Below, in pieces: positions 26,618 to 36,073 of a stretch of 64,000 nt of DNA. Origin of the DNA: Flavobacterium pectinovorum. GTDB lineage: Bacteria; Bacteroidota; Bacteroidia; Flavobacteriales; Flavobacteriaceae. Position 1 is the stretch's first letter, and the number at the start of each line of letters is the position of its first letter. Under the pieces are notes generated by a model that searched no databases, had not been told where the DNA came from, and saw only the letters and a list, made by a program, of their open reading frames with translations. Position numbers and translations under genes: made by a program. Where the stretch lies: assembly GCF_022802975.1 (NCBI RefSeq), contig NZ_JAFEVZ010000007.1, positions 62,001 through 126,000 on the forward strand, read 5' to 3'.

Positions 26618-28885
26618 TTATCTTCTGTTTCTTCTAATCAGTATAAAAGCACCAGAAAGTATAATCAATAATGGAAAAATTCCGATGAAGACAATTTTAC
26701 TGATAAAAACCTGATTTGCACTTACTGTTATTTTGTTGTCATTACTTTCTGGACGAGTAGTATCAATTGGGAATTCGTAATTAGTGAACCAACTGAAAAT
26801 ATCGGTTACAAACTGAAATGTTCCTGATCCGCCACGGCTTAACTCTGCATTACCCATAAAATCAGCATCTCCTGCAACAATTATTTTTTGAGATCTGCCA
26901 TTGATGTTTCTCGTTAAGGCAACTACTAATGGAATTTCCTTTACTGCTGGTTGCTTTTTTAGATCTTCAGGTATTGATGTAATCCCAGTTTGTGATTCCC
27001 AAGCAGGCTGATCGTTTGTTTTTAAAAGTGGTGTAATTTTAAATTCTGCCTCTTTAACAATATTGATACCACTAGTTCCTAAAAACGGAATTGGAAGATT
27101 TTGTTTATTAGGGGTTAATTTAATAACTTTTGAATCAATATTTTTTGCAAGCTCCGTTACTAAATAATCCGGAGAATTGGTCTCACTTTCCTGTACCAGA
27201 GTTCGCGAAGTGTAACTTAACCCTAATTTATCCAATACACCAGCCAAAGTCGAGTTGGTATCCGGTTCTGCCAAAAGGGCTAAATTTTTCCCCTGATTAA
27301 TATATTTGCTGATGCGGTCAATAGCACCCTGACTTAACTGCGTTTTTGGATCAGCGATAATTAAAATGCTTGTTTCCTCAGGAATATCCTGTGCATTAAT
27401 ATCAACAGAAGCAACATCAAATCCCTGGTTGATAAGAGAATATCTAAAGGTGATTTCATTGAAACCTGTCTTGTAATTTTTATCTCCGTTTTTATCAATG
27501 CTACGTTCCATATTTCCAGTAGCAACAACTACTTTTGGAGCAGGTACAACTAAACGTTTTAAGGCAGCAGATATCTCTTTTTCAGAAGGCCCTTTGAATA
27601 AATCATCGTATATTCTTAAAAAAGTTTTTTTACCGTTGTATTCTATGGTTCTTACTACTCTGTTTTGCTCAGGGCTCAGATCAATAATTTTCTTAATTTC
27701 TGCAGGAGTATATAATTTATCCAGTTTCAAGCTCTGTGTTTCAATCATTTTCTCAGCAAGCTGTTTATCACTTAATCCTGGGTTTTGAGCATATAAAGCT
27801 TCATTTTTTGAAGTATCATAATAGTACACGTATTCCATTTGGGTTTGCGGCAGAAAACGAGTGTACTGCTCAAATCTGGCTTTGTCAAGATTTTGAAAAT
27901 ATGGCATAACCATAGAATAGTTAATATCTAATAAGTTGACATAAGCAGTAATTTTGATTGGCCCTTCTATTTTTTCAACAATTTCCAAACTGTTTTTGGT
28001 TAGTGTTCTGCTTTTGGTACTGGTCATATCTTTATAAGCAGTAAGAGGCGCTATAGAAGTAATGTAACCCAATGATAATACAACAGTGATAAGCAACACA
28101 TATTTTAAGACTCTCTTGGAAGTCGTCTGTGCATCTCTTCCGGTTTGTAATTTATAGATACTAAGTACTATGAAAAGACTGCTCACCAAAACAAAGTAAA
28201 ATATATCTTTACTTACAATAAGGCCTTGCAGCATTTCGTTGGCACGTCCTGCAATAGAAAGGAAATAAGTAATATCTTTTACAAAGGCGACATCCTGCCA
28301 AAGTTTTCCAATAAAATTCAACCCCCCTAAAACGACCAAGGTACTGATGGCAGCCACTACCTGATAAGAAGTCAGGCAGGACATAAAAAGACCGATAGCG
28401 GCATAGGTGCAAACCAGTAAATACAAGCCTATTAAACCTGAAAGAGCAAATTTTAAATCTAAGTTATCGATAGAGAAATAAGCAATAATCACCTGAAGTC
28501 CTAAGATGGCAACAAATAACGAACAGTAAGCCGCAATGGCCAGGTATTTTCCTAATACGATCTCTTTAATTTTAATAGGAGAAGAGAGTAAAAGTTTGAT
28601 CGAACCGCTGTTAATTTCACGGCTAACAAGTCCCATGGTCAATAGTGGAACATACAAGTACAAATAACTCTGCATTTCGGTAAATACGCCCATAAACCCT
28701 GAAAAGACAACCTGCGTTAAATTACCCAATTCTTGTCCTAATTTCTGCGATTTTTCAAAACGTTCAATCAGGTCAAAAAATTTCCAGCTGGACTGGATTG
28801 AAAATATAACTAAAACTACCCATGCAACAGGCGAGTAAAACATCGTGTTGAGTTCTGTTTTAGCGATTCTATATATTGTTTTCAT
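26618..28885 (-). CDS. ABC-2 permease fused to a GldG-like extracytoplasmic domain
   Basis: Inner-membrane component of an ABC transporter related to GldF/GldG. The 755-residue protein (start MKTIYRIAKTELNTMF; 13 bp after the ATPase stop) has an ABC-2 permease half (about 1-245, six membrane segments; GLVSREINSGSIKLLLSSPI is the typical GldF loop), a further membrane segment near 260-280, then a large soluble GldG-like/ABC-auxiliary region (about 285-725) and a final membrane helix followed by RRNRR. A longer reading starting at 29011 would overlap the ATPase gene and has no merit. In gliding bacteria GldF and GldG are separate proteins; here they are one chain. Import or export cannot be told. 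Confidence 0.88.
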   Translation of the reverse strand: MKTIYRIAKTELNTMFYSPVAWVVLVIFSIQSSWKFFDLIERFEKSQKLGQELGNLTQVVFSGFMGVFTEMQSYLYLYVPLLTMGLVSREINSGSIKLLLSSPIKIKEIVLGKYLAIAAYCSLFVAILGLQVIIAYFSIDNLDLKFALSGLIGLYLLVCTYAAIGLFMSCLTSYQVVAAISTLVVLGGLNFIGKLWQDVAFVKDITYFLSIAGRANEMLQGLIVSKDIFYFVLVSSLFIVLSIYKLQTGRDAQTTSKRVLKYVLLITVVLSLGYITSIAPLTAYKDMTSTKSRTLTKNSLEIVEKIEGPIKITAYVNLLDINYSMVMPYFQNLDKARFEQYTRFLPQTQMEYVYYYDTSKNEALYAQNPGLSDKQLAEKMIETQSLKLDKLYTPAEIKKIIDLSPEQNRVVRTIEYNGKKTFLRIYDDLFKGPSEKEISAALKRLVVPAPKVVVATGNMERSIDKNGDKNYKTGFNEITFRYSLINQGFDVASVDINAQDIPEETSILIIADPKTQLSQGAIDRISKYINQGKNLALLAEPDTNSTLAGVLDKLGLSYTSRTLVQESETNSPDYLVTELAKNIDSKVIKLTPNKQNLPIPFLGTSGINIVKEAEFKITPLLKTNDQPAWESQTGITSIPEDLKKQPAVKEIPLVVALTRNINGRSQKIIVAGDADFMGNAELSRGGSGTFQFVTDIFSWFTNYEFPIDTTRPESNDNKITVSANQVFISKIVFIGIFPLLIILSGAFILIRRNRR

Positions 28886-28898
28886 TTGTTTGTTTTTT

Positions 28899-29846
28899 TT
28901 AAGAAAGAATAGCGTTTTTAGAAGGCGCTTTTTTAGATAATTGTGCAAAAATCTCATCCAGAGATACTTTTTCGAACTGAATTTCACGTAATTTCCAATT
29001 ACTGCTAACACTTTGAGCTACAATTTTTTCAGCAACTTCCTGTGTTCCTTTAAAAGTAATTTGTACTTTTTTAGGAGAAAGATAAACTGCTGCTGTAACT
29101 TCTTCGATAGCAGTTAGTGCCTCGATTGTTGGCGGATTTTCGAAACTTGCAGTTAATTTATCGGCTTCGATATAATTATTAAAAGCATCGAGTGTATCCG
29201 AGAAAACCATGTGTCCGTTTTCAATCATTCGGATGTCCTGGCAGGTTGCCTGAACTTCAGAAAGAATGTGAGAGGAGAAAATCACGGCTTTATCCTTAGC
29301 AATTTTTTTAATTAAATTTCTAACCTCTAAAATCTGGTTGGGATCTAATCCGTTTGTTGGTTCATCTAAAACTACGAGTTTTGGTTCGTGAATAATGGCC
29401 TGAGCAATTCCCACACGTTGTCTGTATCCGCCGGATAGGTTTTTAATCAATCGGTGGCTGAAATGAGAAATCCCGCATTTTTCTTTGGCTTTTTCAACTG
29501 CATTATGTAAATCTTCTTTTTTAACATGACGCAATTCTGCACAGTGAATTAAATATTCATCTACTGTTAAATCAAGGTGAAGCGGTGGTGTTTGTGGTAA
29601 AAAACCAATTAGTTTTTTGGCTTCCACCGGATTTTCTTTCAGGTTAATTCCGTCAATAAATATATTTCCGTGAGTCTGGTTTAAAACGCCACAAAGGATG
29701 TTCATGGTAGTCGATTTTCCGGCCCCATTAGAGCCCAGAAGTCCCAGAATCCTGTTTTCTTTGATTTCAAAATTTATATTTTGTATTGCCCAATCCTTAC
29801 TGTATTGATGCGACAAATCCTCAACTCTTACAATTGTTGTTTCCAT
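28899..29846 (-). CDS. ABC transporter ATPase (GldA-like)
   Basis: Powers the adjacent ABC-2 permease. The 315-residue protein has Walker A GSNGAGKST (38-46), the Q-loop FLPQTPP, signature LSGGYRQR (137-144), Walker B LVVLDEP (157-163, catalytic Glu162) and the switch histidine in SSHILSEV. The C-terminal 85 residues form the small extension domain of the GldA/CcmA type. It follows SusD by 63 bp that hold a perfect hairpin. Close resemblance to GldA is by family; the linked SusCD makes a role in gliding unlikely. Confidence 0.93.
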   Translation of the reverse strand: METTIVRVEDLSHQYSKDWAIQNINFEIKENRILGLLGSNGAGKSTTMNILCGVLNQTHGNIFIDGINLKENPVEAKKLIGFLPQTPPLHLDLTVDEYLIHCAELRHVKKEDLHNAVEKAKEKCGISHFSHRLIKNLSGGYRQRVGIAQAIIHEPKLVVLDEPTNGLDPNQILEVRNLIKKIAKDKAVIFSSHILSEVQATCQDIRMIENGHMVFSDTLDAFNNYIEADKLTASFENPPTIEALTAIEEVTAAVYLSPKKVQITFKGTQEVAEKIVAQSVSSNWKLREIQFEKVSLDEIFAQLSKKAPSKNAILS

Positions 29847-29860
29847 AGTGTTTTTAAAAT

Positions 29861-29892
29861 CTCAGGAATGTTCCAAAAAAAACATTCCTGAG
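29861..29892 (-). other. Perfect 12-bp hairpin between SusD and the ABC ATPase gene
   Basis: CTCAGGAATGTT (29861-29872) pairs without mismatch with 29881-29892 across an 8-nt A-rich loop. On the minus strand the stem is followed by ATTTTAAAAAC, only a weak U run. It fits a partial terminator or an mRNA-stabilising stem that sets SusCD levels above the ABC genes. Confidence 0.65.
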
Positions 29893-29909
29893 TAAATTAT
29901 TTTAATGAT

Positions 29910-31277
29910 TTAGTTGTATCCTAAGTTTTGGCCTAAAAAAGGATTTGATCGTCTGGCACCGTCAGGAATCGGGTAAAGTTTATCCGTTGAAGTCCATATT
30001 TTTCCTGTAATTGACCCCAGAACTTCGTCGGCTTTTCCAGTTCTTTTAAGATCGAACCATCTGTGACCAAACTCTCCAAAAAGTTCGCGTTCTCTTTCTA
30101 AGGCAATTAAATCCAATAATTGATTAGGATCAGTTAAGGTAGTGTTTCCTAATAAAGCTCTGTTTCGAATTACATTAATATCCTCCTGAGCTCCCGTAAT
30201 ATCATTTAATTTCACCCTTGCTTCAGCTCTTATCAGATAAAGTTCAGCCAATCGTAGTACTGTAGATCGTTCGACAGGAGTAGCTACATAAGCATTTTTA
30301 TATTTTCTTGGTGCTAAAAATGTAGTTCCGGTAACAGGATCTGTCCAATTCGTTTTTCTGGCATCGCCTGTTTCAAACAGGGTTGCACCTTTTCGAAGTA
30401 TATATTTACCTCCTGCACCAAACAAACCAGCACCTTCATAGGCATAAGCCAAATTGAAATAAGGGATTTGCAAGATTGCTTCAGTATTATCAGCGATAAA
30501 AGGACTGTTATTAGCTGTTAAGCCAGTAATCATTTTATAGGTAGCCGTTTGGTTAATTACTGAACTGGCATGAGTTGCAGCCTCTGTCCATTTTCCTAAA
30601 TAAAGATTTACTCTTGCTAATAATGCTTCTGCTGCCCATTTTGTTGCTCTTATACGCTGAGTCGAAGTGTAATTACTATAATTAACCGGCAAATCATTAG
30701 TAGCTTCTGTTAAATCAAGCACAATTTGATTGTAAATTTCAGTTTGGGTGTTGCGTGGTGCCAAAGCTGTTTTTTCAATATCTGTAATCAAAATTAAAGG
30801 AACATCTCCCCAAAGATTAGTCATGTAAAAATAACAATAAGCCCTTACAAATTTTGCTTCAGCAATCCAGCGTTTTGTTTTGTCTGCACTTAAAGTTGTG
30901 CTCGTATTTAAGCCTTCGATTGCTTTATTTGCATTATAAATGGTTTTATAAAAGTCTGTCCACATACTGCTAACAGAACCATCAGTTTCTATAATTTCGT
31001 TTGTGTTATAAACATCAGTAAGCTGACTTCTTAAAATAAGTTCATCTGAAGTCTCTCCGGGCATATAATGTATGGTATTAACAAAAGTTAAACCAGTTAC
31101 CATACTTTGATAAATTCCGTTTACAGTCGCTTCTGCAGTAGCATCAGATAAATAAATGGTTTCTGCTTCAAGTTGACTAATAGGAATTTCAACTTCAAGC
31201 ATTTCGTCACAGCCCGTTAATCCCATTAAAAGAAAAAACGAAAATATATACGTGTATTTTATAGAATTATTTTTCAT
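29910..31277 (-). CDS. SusD/RagB-family surface lipoprotein (putative peptide importer partner)
   Basis: Ligand-capturing lid of the SusC-like receptor encoded 10 bp upstream. The 455-residue protein has a lipobox (LTGC, Cys23), the SusD N-terminal helix region with WIAEAKFVRAYCYFYMTNLWGDVP and the C-terminal region ending with LYLIRAEARVKLND, ERERELFGEFGHRWFDLKRTGKADEVL and LYPIPDGARRSNP. It is shorter than the other two SusD proteins in the window, as in RagB-type members. The neighbours are peptidases and an ABC transporter, not glycosidases, so a peptide or other non-glycan ligand is inferred. Confidence 0.92.
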   Translation of the reverse strand: MKNNSIKYTYIFSFFLLMGLTGCDEMLEVEIPISQLEAETIYLSDATAEATVNGIYQSMVTGLTFVNTIHYMPGETSDELILRSQLTDVYNTNEIIETDGSVSSMWTDFYKTIYNANKAIEGLNTSTTLSADKTKRWIAEAKFVRAYCYFYMTNLWGDVPLILITDIEKTALAPRNTQTEIYNQIVLDLTEATNDLPVNYSNYTSTQRIRATKWAAEALLARVNLYLGKWTEAATHASSVINQTATYKMITGLTANNSPFIADNTEAILQIPYFNLAYAYEGAGLFGAGGKYILRKGATLFETGDARKTNWTDPVTGTTFLAPRKYKNAYVATPVERSTVLRLAELYLIRAEARVKLNDITGAQEDINVIRNRALLGNTTLTDPNQLLDLIALERERELFGEFGHRWFDLKRTGKADEVLGSITGKIWTSTDKLYPIPDGARRSNPFLGQNLGYN

Positions 31278-31287
31278 GTTTTTAAAT

Positions 31288-34200
31288 TTAAAATGTTAAC
31301 TGAGTTCCAAGCGTTATGGTACGTAAAGGAGGTAAATTTAAACCTTGTGTCTCAGGATCAAATCCTCTGTATTTAGTAAAGGTTACTAAGTTTTGCCCTT
31401 GTAACGAAACACGAACATTCTGTATAACTTTTTTGGTCTTTTCATTCAAAGGAATGGTATAAGAGGCACTTACATTTTTTAATTTGATATAAGATGCATC
31501 TACAATAGTAGCTGTAGAAGCCAAGTAATTAGAGAAACTAGATTGAAAATTTGAACTTAAAACATTTCCCTGAGCTAAATAATCTCTGTATTCATCTACC
31601 TGATAATTAGCAAGTCCGTATGGGTATCCTGGCTGTATTCCAATAGATGACATTAAGCTTCTTCCTTGTTGTTTTACAAACTGAAACAGAAAATCAAGTG
31701 CAAAACCTTTGTATGAAATAGAATTTGAGATTCCTCCATAATATTCAGGATAAGCAGGCCCCTGATATTTTCTGTCTCCAACTCCGGTATCTGCAAATCC
31801 GCTGGAAATTCTTCCGTCACCATTAGCATCTTCAAATTGCGCAATACCTGCTGCATTTACACCTGTAAAATTTAATAAATAGTTACCGGTTAATGGTCGT
31901 CCAACTACATATTGGTTATAAGAGCTTGTTGAAGCTATTCCTGGAAACGAAAGTAATTTATTTTCATTTTTAGAAATATTAAAAGAGGTAGACCAGTTCA
32001 GGTTTTTATTATGGATATTAGTTGTGGTCAAAGTAAACTCTAAACCTTTATTTTCAACTTCTGCCCCTAAATTTGCCTGAAAAAAAGTGAATCCTGCCTG
32101 TGGACTAAGAGTAGTCGATACTAATTGATTAGATGACATGTTTCTGTAATAGGCAGCTGTAAAAGAAATTCTGTCCTGTAGAAAACCTAATTCTAATGCT
32201 GCTTCAAATTTATAGGTAACTTCCCATTGATAATTTGGATTCGCAATTCTGGCTGATGCCATAGCAGAATTACCAACACCATAAGTAGAAGTTAAATATG
32301 TAGACGCATAACCATAATCTGTAATGTCATCACTTCCAATTTTACCATAACTGGAGCGAATTTTACCAAAACTCAACCATGAATTATCTTTTAAGAAATT
32401 TTCTTCTGTAAATACCCATGCGGCACCTATAGAACCAAAATCGCCATAACGTTTGTTTTCTCCAAAACGAGAAGAACCATCTCTTCTAAAAGTTAAGTTC
32501 AGGATGTACTTATTTAGAATGTTATAGGTTGCCCTGCTAAAAAGAGAAATATATTTATACTCTGAAGAACCATTTGCAGAGGTGACATTTCCTGCCGAAG
32601 TGGTAATACCAACCAGATTATCAGAACTATATACTGATGTACTTAAATAAGTAGGCATTTCAGACTTTCTATGTTGCCATGATGCCCCCACTAAGGCAGT
32701 AAGATTACCTTTCCACAAAGGAGTAACATAATTTAATTGCGGATCAATCGAAAAATTATTAGTATTGTTTACAGCCAAACTATAAGATCTTGAAGCATTA
32801 AGCGAAATATTATTTCTTGTATAGTAAACATGGTTCATACCTGATGTAGGTAAAAATTGTTCAGATTGCATTTGTGCCCTACCGTATCCTAAATCTGTTT
32901 TAAGGGACAATCCTTTAGCCAGATCCAATTGAGCACTTACACTTGTAATTAAATTAGTTCCCTGATCTTCTACTCTTCTGTCTAAAGCGGCAATTGGGTT
33001 TACATCACTGGAATAGGTAGGTGACCAGTAATAAGATCCATCCGGGTTGTAAATTGTATGATTTGGTGCAGTATTGACCGCATAATTTGTAATATCATAA
33101 AAAGGGAGCTTATTTTTATCTGAAGAAAATATAACAGAAGCTCCTATCTTTAATTTTTTGTTTAAAGTATAATGATTGATATTAAAATTGGTTGAAAATT
33201 TATTATAACCAAAATCCCCAGGTAAAACTGTAGTTTCATTATGATAAGCAGCACTTAATAAAAAGTTAGTCGTATCATTTCCTCCTTTTAAACTTCCTGA
33301 AAAGTTATTAAACGTTGCATTTCCTCCTATTAATTTATCCTGCCAGTCCGTATAAGCATTTGGATCAAAATCAGTCAGTGCTATTCCGGTACTGAAATTA
33401 CTAGGATTTGCATTTGCATTCGTTAAGGCTGTGCGCAGCATATTTAAATAAGTAGGTGTATCTAAAGTTTTTATTTTATGCGCTACATCTGATATACCCG
33501 AATTGGTATTGATCGTAAATTCTGTTTTTCCGGCTTCTCCTTTTTTAGTTGTAATAAGTACAACACCATTGGCACCTCTTGAACCATAAATAGCAGTAGC
33601 ATCTGCATCCTTAAGAATTTCGATACTTTGAATATCATTAGGATTAAGAATGTTTAATGGACTTGATTTTTTTTGTGCTCCTCGTATTAAACGAGTATCT
33701 TGTACCTGCTCTTTAATATCATCTCCGATATAGGGAACACCATCGATTATATAAAGTGGCAGATTATCTCCAAAAATAGAATTTCGACCACGGATACTGA
33801 TGTTCATATTACTTCCTGCATAACCTGATGTTTGAGATACAAATACACCTGGAGTCCTTCCCTGTAAACTTTGTAAAATATTAGTTATAGGCTGTTTTTC
33901 TATATCTTCAGCCGTAATTTTCACTACAGATCCCGTAGAAGTTCTTTTGGTTGTTGTACCATAACCAATAATTACAACCTCGTCAAGTTTGGCTAAATCA
34001 GGTTGCATTTTTATGGTAACTGTGGTTTGGTTTTCAACCGTGATGTCTTGTGTTTTATACCCTAAATAAGATATTCTAAGCAGATGTTTTCCTGATGGTA
34101 ATTCGATAGAGAATTGACCATCAAAATCAGACACACCATGTTTATTACTACCTACTAATAAAATACTTACACCTGGTAACGGAAAACCATTTTCATCTAA

Positions 34201-34659
34201 AATTTTTCCGCTTAAATAATAATTAGCTTCTTTTTTATTATTCAAAGGAGTACTTTCTTTTTTATAAACAATAACGTTTTTATCTACTTGTTTAAAAACT
34301 AAATTACTGCCTTGAAATACTGAATTTAATAAGTCACTTACCGATCTTCTTCCGCTTGGCGTACTGATTTTAGGAAAATTATTAATCAGTTGCGGCTGGT
34401 AAGCAAACAGTAATCCCGTTTTATTTTCAATAGTTTTAAACAGGGTTTTAATATCCTGATTATGAAGCTCAATATCAACAGATATAGTTTCTAAACTCTG
34501 ACCACTCATTTCATTTGCAAATACCATAGGAGTACCGCAGGTGAGTAAAAAAATGTGGAATAAACTGATTCGCATGATCATTAGTGTTTTTTTTGACAGT
34601 TGGAAAAAAGAAGATTTCTTTTCCCTGTCAAACATGGTTGTTTTACAGCGTAATTTCAT
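31288..34659 (-). CDS. SusC/RagA-family TonB-dependent receptor with STN signalling domain
   Basis: Outer-membrane TonB-dependent importer that also signals ligand presence inward. The 1123-residue protein has an N-terminal signal region (hydrophobic about 29-48; starts at Met9, Met27 or Met29 are possible), a secretin/TonB short N-terminal (STN) domain (about 57-133; LETISVDIELHNQDIKTLFK), a carboxypeptidase-like domain (about 148-225), a plug (about 235-360 with YIIDGVPYIG and DADATAIYGSRGANGVV) and the barrel ending in LGTQLTF. STN domains contact FecR-type anti-sigma factors, and such a pair is encoded just upstream, so the gene is probably induced by its own ligand. Confidence 0.94.
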   Translation of the reverse strand: MKLRCKTTMFDREKKSSFFQLSKKTLMIMRISLFHIFLLTCGTPMVFANEMSGQSLETISVDIELHNQDIKTLFKTIENKTGLLFAYQPQLINNFPKISTPSGRRSVSDLLNSVFQGSNLVFKQVDKNVIVYKKESTPLNNKKEANYYLSGKILDENGFPLPGVSILLVGSNKHGVSDFDGQFSIELPSGKHLLRISYLGYKTQDITVENQTTVTIKMQPDLAKLDEVVIIGYGTTTKRTSTGSVVKITAEDIEKQPITNILQSLQGRTPGVFVSQTSGYAGSNMNISIRGRNSIFGDNLPLYIIDGVPYIGDDIKEQVQDTRLIRGAQKKSSPLNILNPNDIQSIEILKDADATAIYGSRGANGVVLITTKKGEAGKTEFTINTNSGISDVAHKIKTLDTPTYLNMLRTALTNANANPSNFSTGIALTDFDPNAYTDWQDKLIGGNATFNNFSGSLKGGNDTTNFLLSAAYHNETTVLPGDFGYNKFSTNFNINHYTLNKKLKIGASVIFSSDKNKLPFYDITNYAVNTAPNHTIYNPDGSYYWSPTYSSDVNPIAALDRRVEDQGTNLITSVSAQLDLAKGLSLKTDLGYGRAQMQSEQFLPTSGMNHVYYTRNNISLNASRSYSLAVNNTNNFSIDPQLNYVTPLWKGNLTALVGASWQHRKSEMPTYLSTSVYSSDNLVGITTSAGNVTSANGSSEYKYISLFSRATYNILNKYILNLTFRRDGSSRFGENKRYGDFGSIGAAWVFTEENFLKDNSWLSFGKIRSSYGKIGSDDITDYGYASTYLTSTYGVGNSAMASARIANPNYQWEVTYKFEAALELGFLQDRISFTAAYYRNMSSNQLVSTTLSPQAGFTFFQANLGAEVENKGLEFTLTTTNIHNKNLNWSTSFNISKNENKLLSFPGIASTSSYNQYVVGRPLTGNYLLNFTGVNAAGIAQFEDANGDGRISSGFADTGVGDRKYQGPAYPEYYGGISNSISYKGFALDFLFQFVKQQGRSLMSSIGIQPGYPYGLANYQVDEYRDYLAQGNVLSSNFQSSFSNYLASTATIVDASYIKLKNVSASYTIPLNEKTKKVIQNVRVSLQGQNLVTFTKYRGFDPETQGLNLPPLRTITLGTQLTF

Positions 34660-34709
34660 AAATTTGCTTGTTTTTTAATGGTTACTGGAATTAATTGTTA
34701 AAAATATTG

Positions 34710-34735
34710 GCCATCTGGTGTAGGAGCTAGATGGC
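34710..34735. terminator. Hairpin between FecR and SusC genes
   Basis: GCCATCT (34710-34716) pairs with AGATGGC (34729-34735). The long T run lies on the plus-strand side; on the minus strand, where the genes run, the stem is followed by CAATATTTTTAA. It may partly separate the FecR transcript from the sigma-dependent SusC operon. Confidence 0.45.
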
Positions 34736-34806
34736 TTTTTTTGTTTAATCTTATAGTTTTGGTTTTTAAATGGTTATTATTTATTTTAAAATCATAATTT
34801 AATTAT

Positions 34807-35847
34807 CTATTCACAGCCTTTGCCGTCCAATACAATCACTCCCTTACTGTAACTGTAGCTCGTTTCGGTAACACTGCAGATTACTTGTAGAACGTGATCC
34901 AGATCTTCTTCGTTTAAGAAACTGGCCGTTATTCTGCAATTTTTAATCTTTTCATTCGATAACAAAATTGTTACTTTATATTTTTGAGAAACCATAGCTA
35001 TGGCTTCCTGCATATTAAGATTATCCAAAATCAGATAATTGTTTTTCCATTCGGTCACCACTTCGGCTTTGATTGCATTTTGCTCAAAAACCAAGGTATT
35101 TTTATTAACCTTTATCTGTTGATTTGGCGTAATCACTCCATAAATCTTTTCTGCATCTCCAACCTGAACTTTTCCTCTGGCTACTGTAACTTCAATATTT
35201 TTAGAAGCGTTTCTGGCATTAATATTAAAAGCGGTTCCTAAAACTTTGGTTTGTACTTTACCGGTATGTACTATAAAAGGCTTTGTTTCGTTTCTTTTAA
35301 TATCAAAAAAAGCTTCTCCGGTAAGGGTTACTTCACGGGTTTTATCACCAAAAGAATCTTGTTTGTACTTCAGGGTACTATTATCATTTAAAAGCACTGT
35401 ACTACCGTCTGGTAAACGAATCAACTGTTTACCGCTAAAATCTACCGAAGTATTTTCTGCAATTACAGGCTGCTCAATTACAGGAGTTGTAATTGAAGTT
35501 TTTGATTTAAAAAACAAACCGTTGCCAATAGCGATTAAGGCTATAATACTCGCTGCAGCAAAGATGACACGAAGCACTTTTTTTCGGTTTCTTTTTTCCG
35601 GTTCTAATCTGATTACTTCTCTGTTATTATTAGGTTCAGACAAAATACATCTTAAAATATAGGCACTTTCCTCATTACCCATAACTTCTGATCCGGTCTC
35701 TTCTTTAAGCATAATATGAATCTTTCCTTTTATGAAATCATCATATTTACCATTTCGAATAAGCTCCATCAGTTTTTGCTCTTCAGCTTCTGACAGGTTC
35801 CTTTTCAAATAATTTTCAAATAGTTCTTCAAATATTTTTTCTTGCAT
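34807..35847 (-). CDS. FecR-family anti-sigma factor
   Basis: Membrane anti-sigma factor that holds and, on signal from the SusC STN domain, releases the ECF sigma factor encoded upstream. The 346-residue protein has a cytosolic N-terminal part (1-90), one membrane helix (about 91-113), the periplasmic FecR domain (about 140-235; KQLIRLPDGSTVLLNDNSTL and LTGEAFFDIKRNETKPFIVHT) and the Bacteroidota-specific C-terminal domain of the DUF4974 type (about 270-340; LDNLNMQEAIAMVSQKYKV). The last residues KGCE end in an isolated cysteine. It lies 226 bp behind the sigma gene and 147 bp ahead of SusC. Confidence 0.95.
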   Translation of the reverse strand: MQEKIFEELFENYLKRNLSEAEEQKLMELIRNGKYDDFIKGKIHIMLKEETGSEVMGNEESAYILRCILSEPNNNREVIRLEPEKRNRKKVLRVIFAAASIIALIAIGNGLFFKSKTSITTPVIEQPVIAENTSVDFSGKQLIRLPDGSTVLLNDNSTLKYKQDSFGDKTREVTLTGEAFFDIKRNETKPFIVHTGKVQTKVLGTAFNINARNASKNIEVTVARGKVQVGDAEKIYGVITPNQQIKVNKNTLVFEQNAIKAEVVTEWKNNYLILDNLNMQEAIAMVSQKYKVTILLSNEKIKNCRITASFLNEEDLDHVLQVICSVTETSYSYSKGVIVLDGKGCE

Positions 35848-36073
35848 TCGATTTGAAATTAAATAAATTAATAATAGTCCGTAAATAGTAAACCTAAGGC
35901 TGTTTTATTTTTTTTTTAGATCCTGTTCATTTTTGGGCAAAGCCAATTAAATAAGTGATCTTTATTATAAAGACGATTGAAAAAAAGGAAGGGAGTAGTC
36001 TTAAGTAAAAAAAATGTAAAAAAAACGTAAAAAAATAATCTGAAGGGATTTTTTTGAAAGAAAAGCTTTAAAA

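Noticed and set aside
28886..29011. N-terminal extension of the ABC permease
   Set aside because: It overlaps the 3' end of the ATPase gene and only adds basic residues; the start at 28885 matches GldF-type proteins.
28899..29846. True gliding gene gldA
   Set aside because: The gene is locked into a SusCD run and its permease partner is a fused form, so the gliding name would be misleading.
34729..34745. T run suggesting a plus-strand terminator
   Set aside because: There is no plus-strand gene upstream of it; the stem is better read as part of the FecR-SusC intergenic region.
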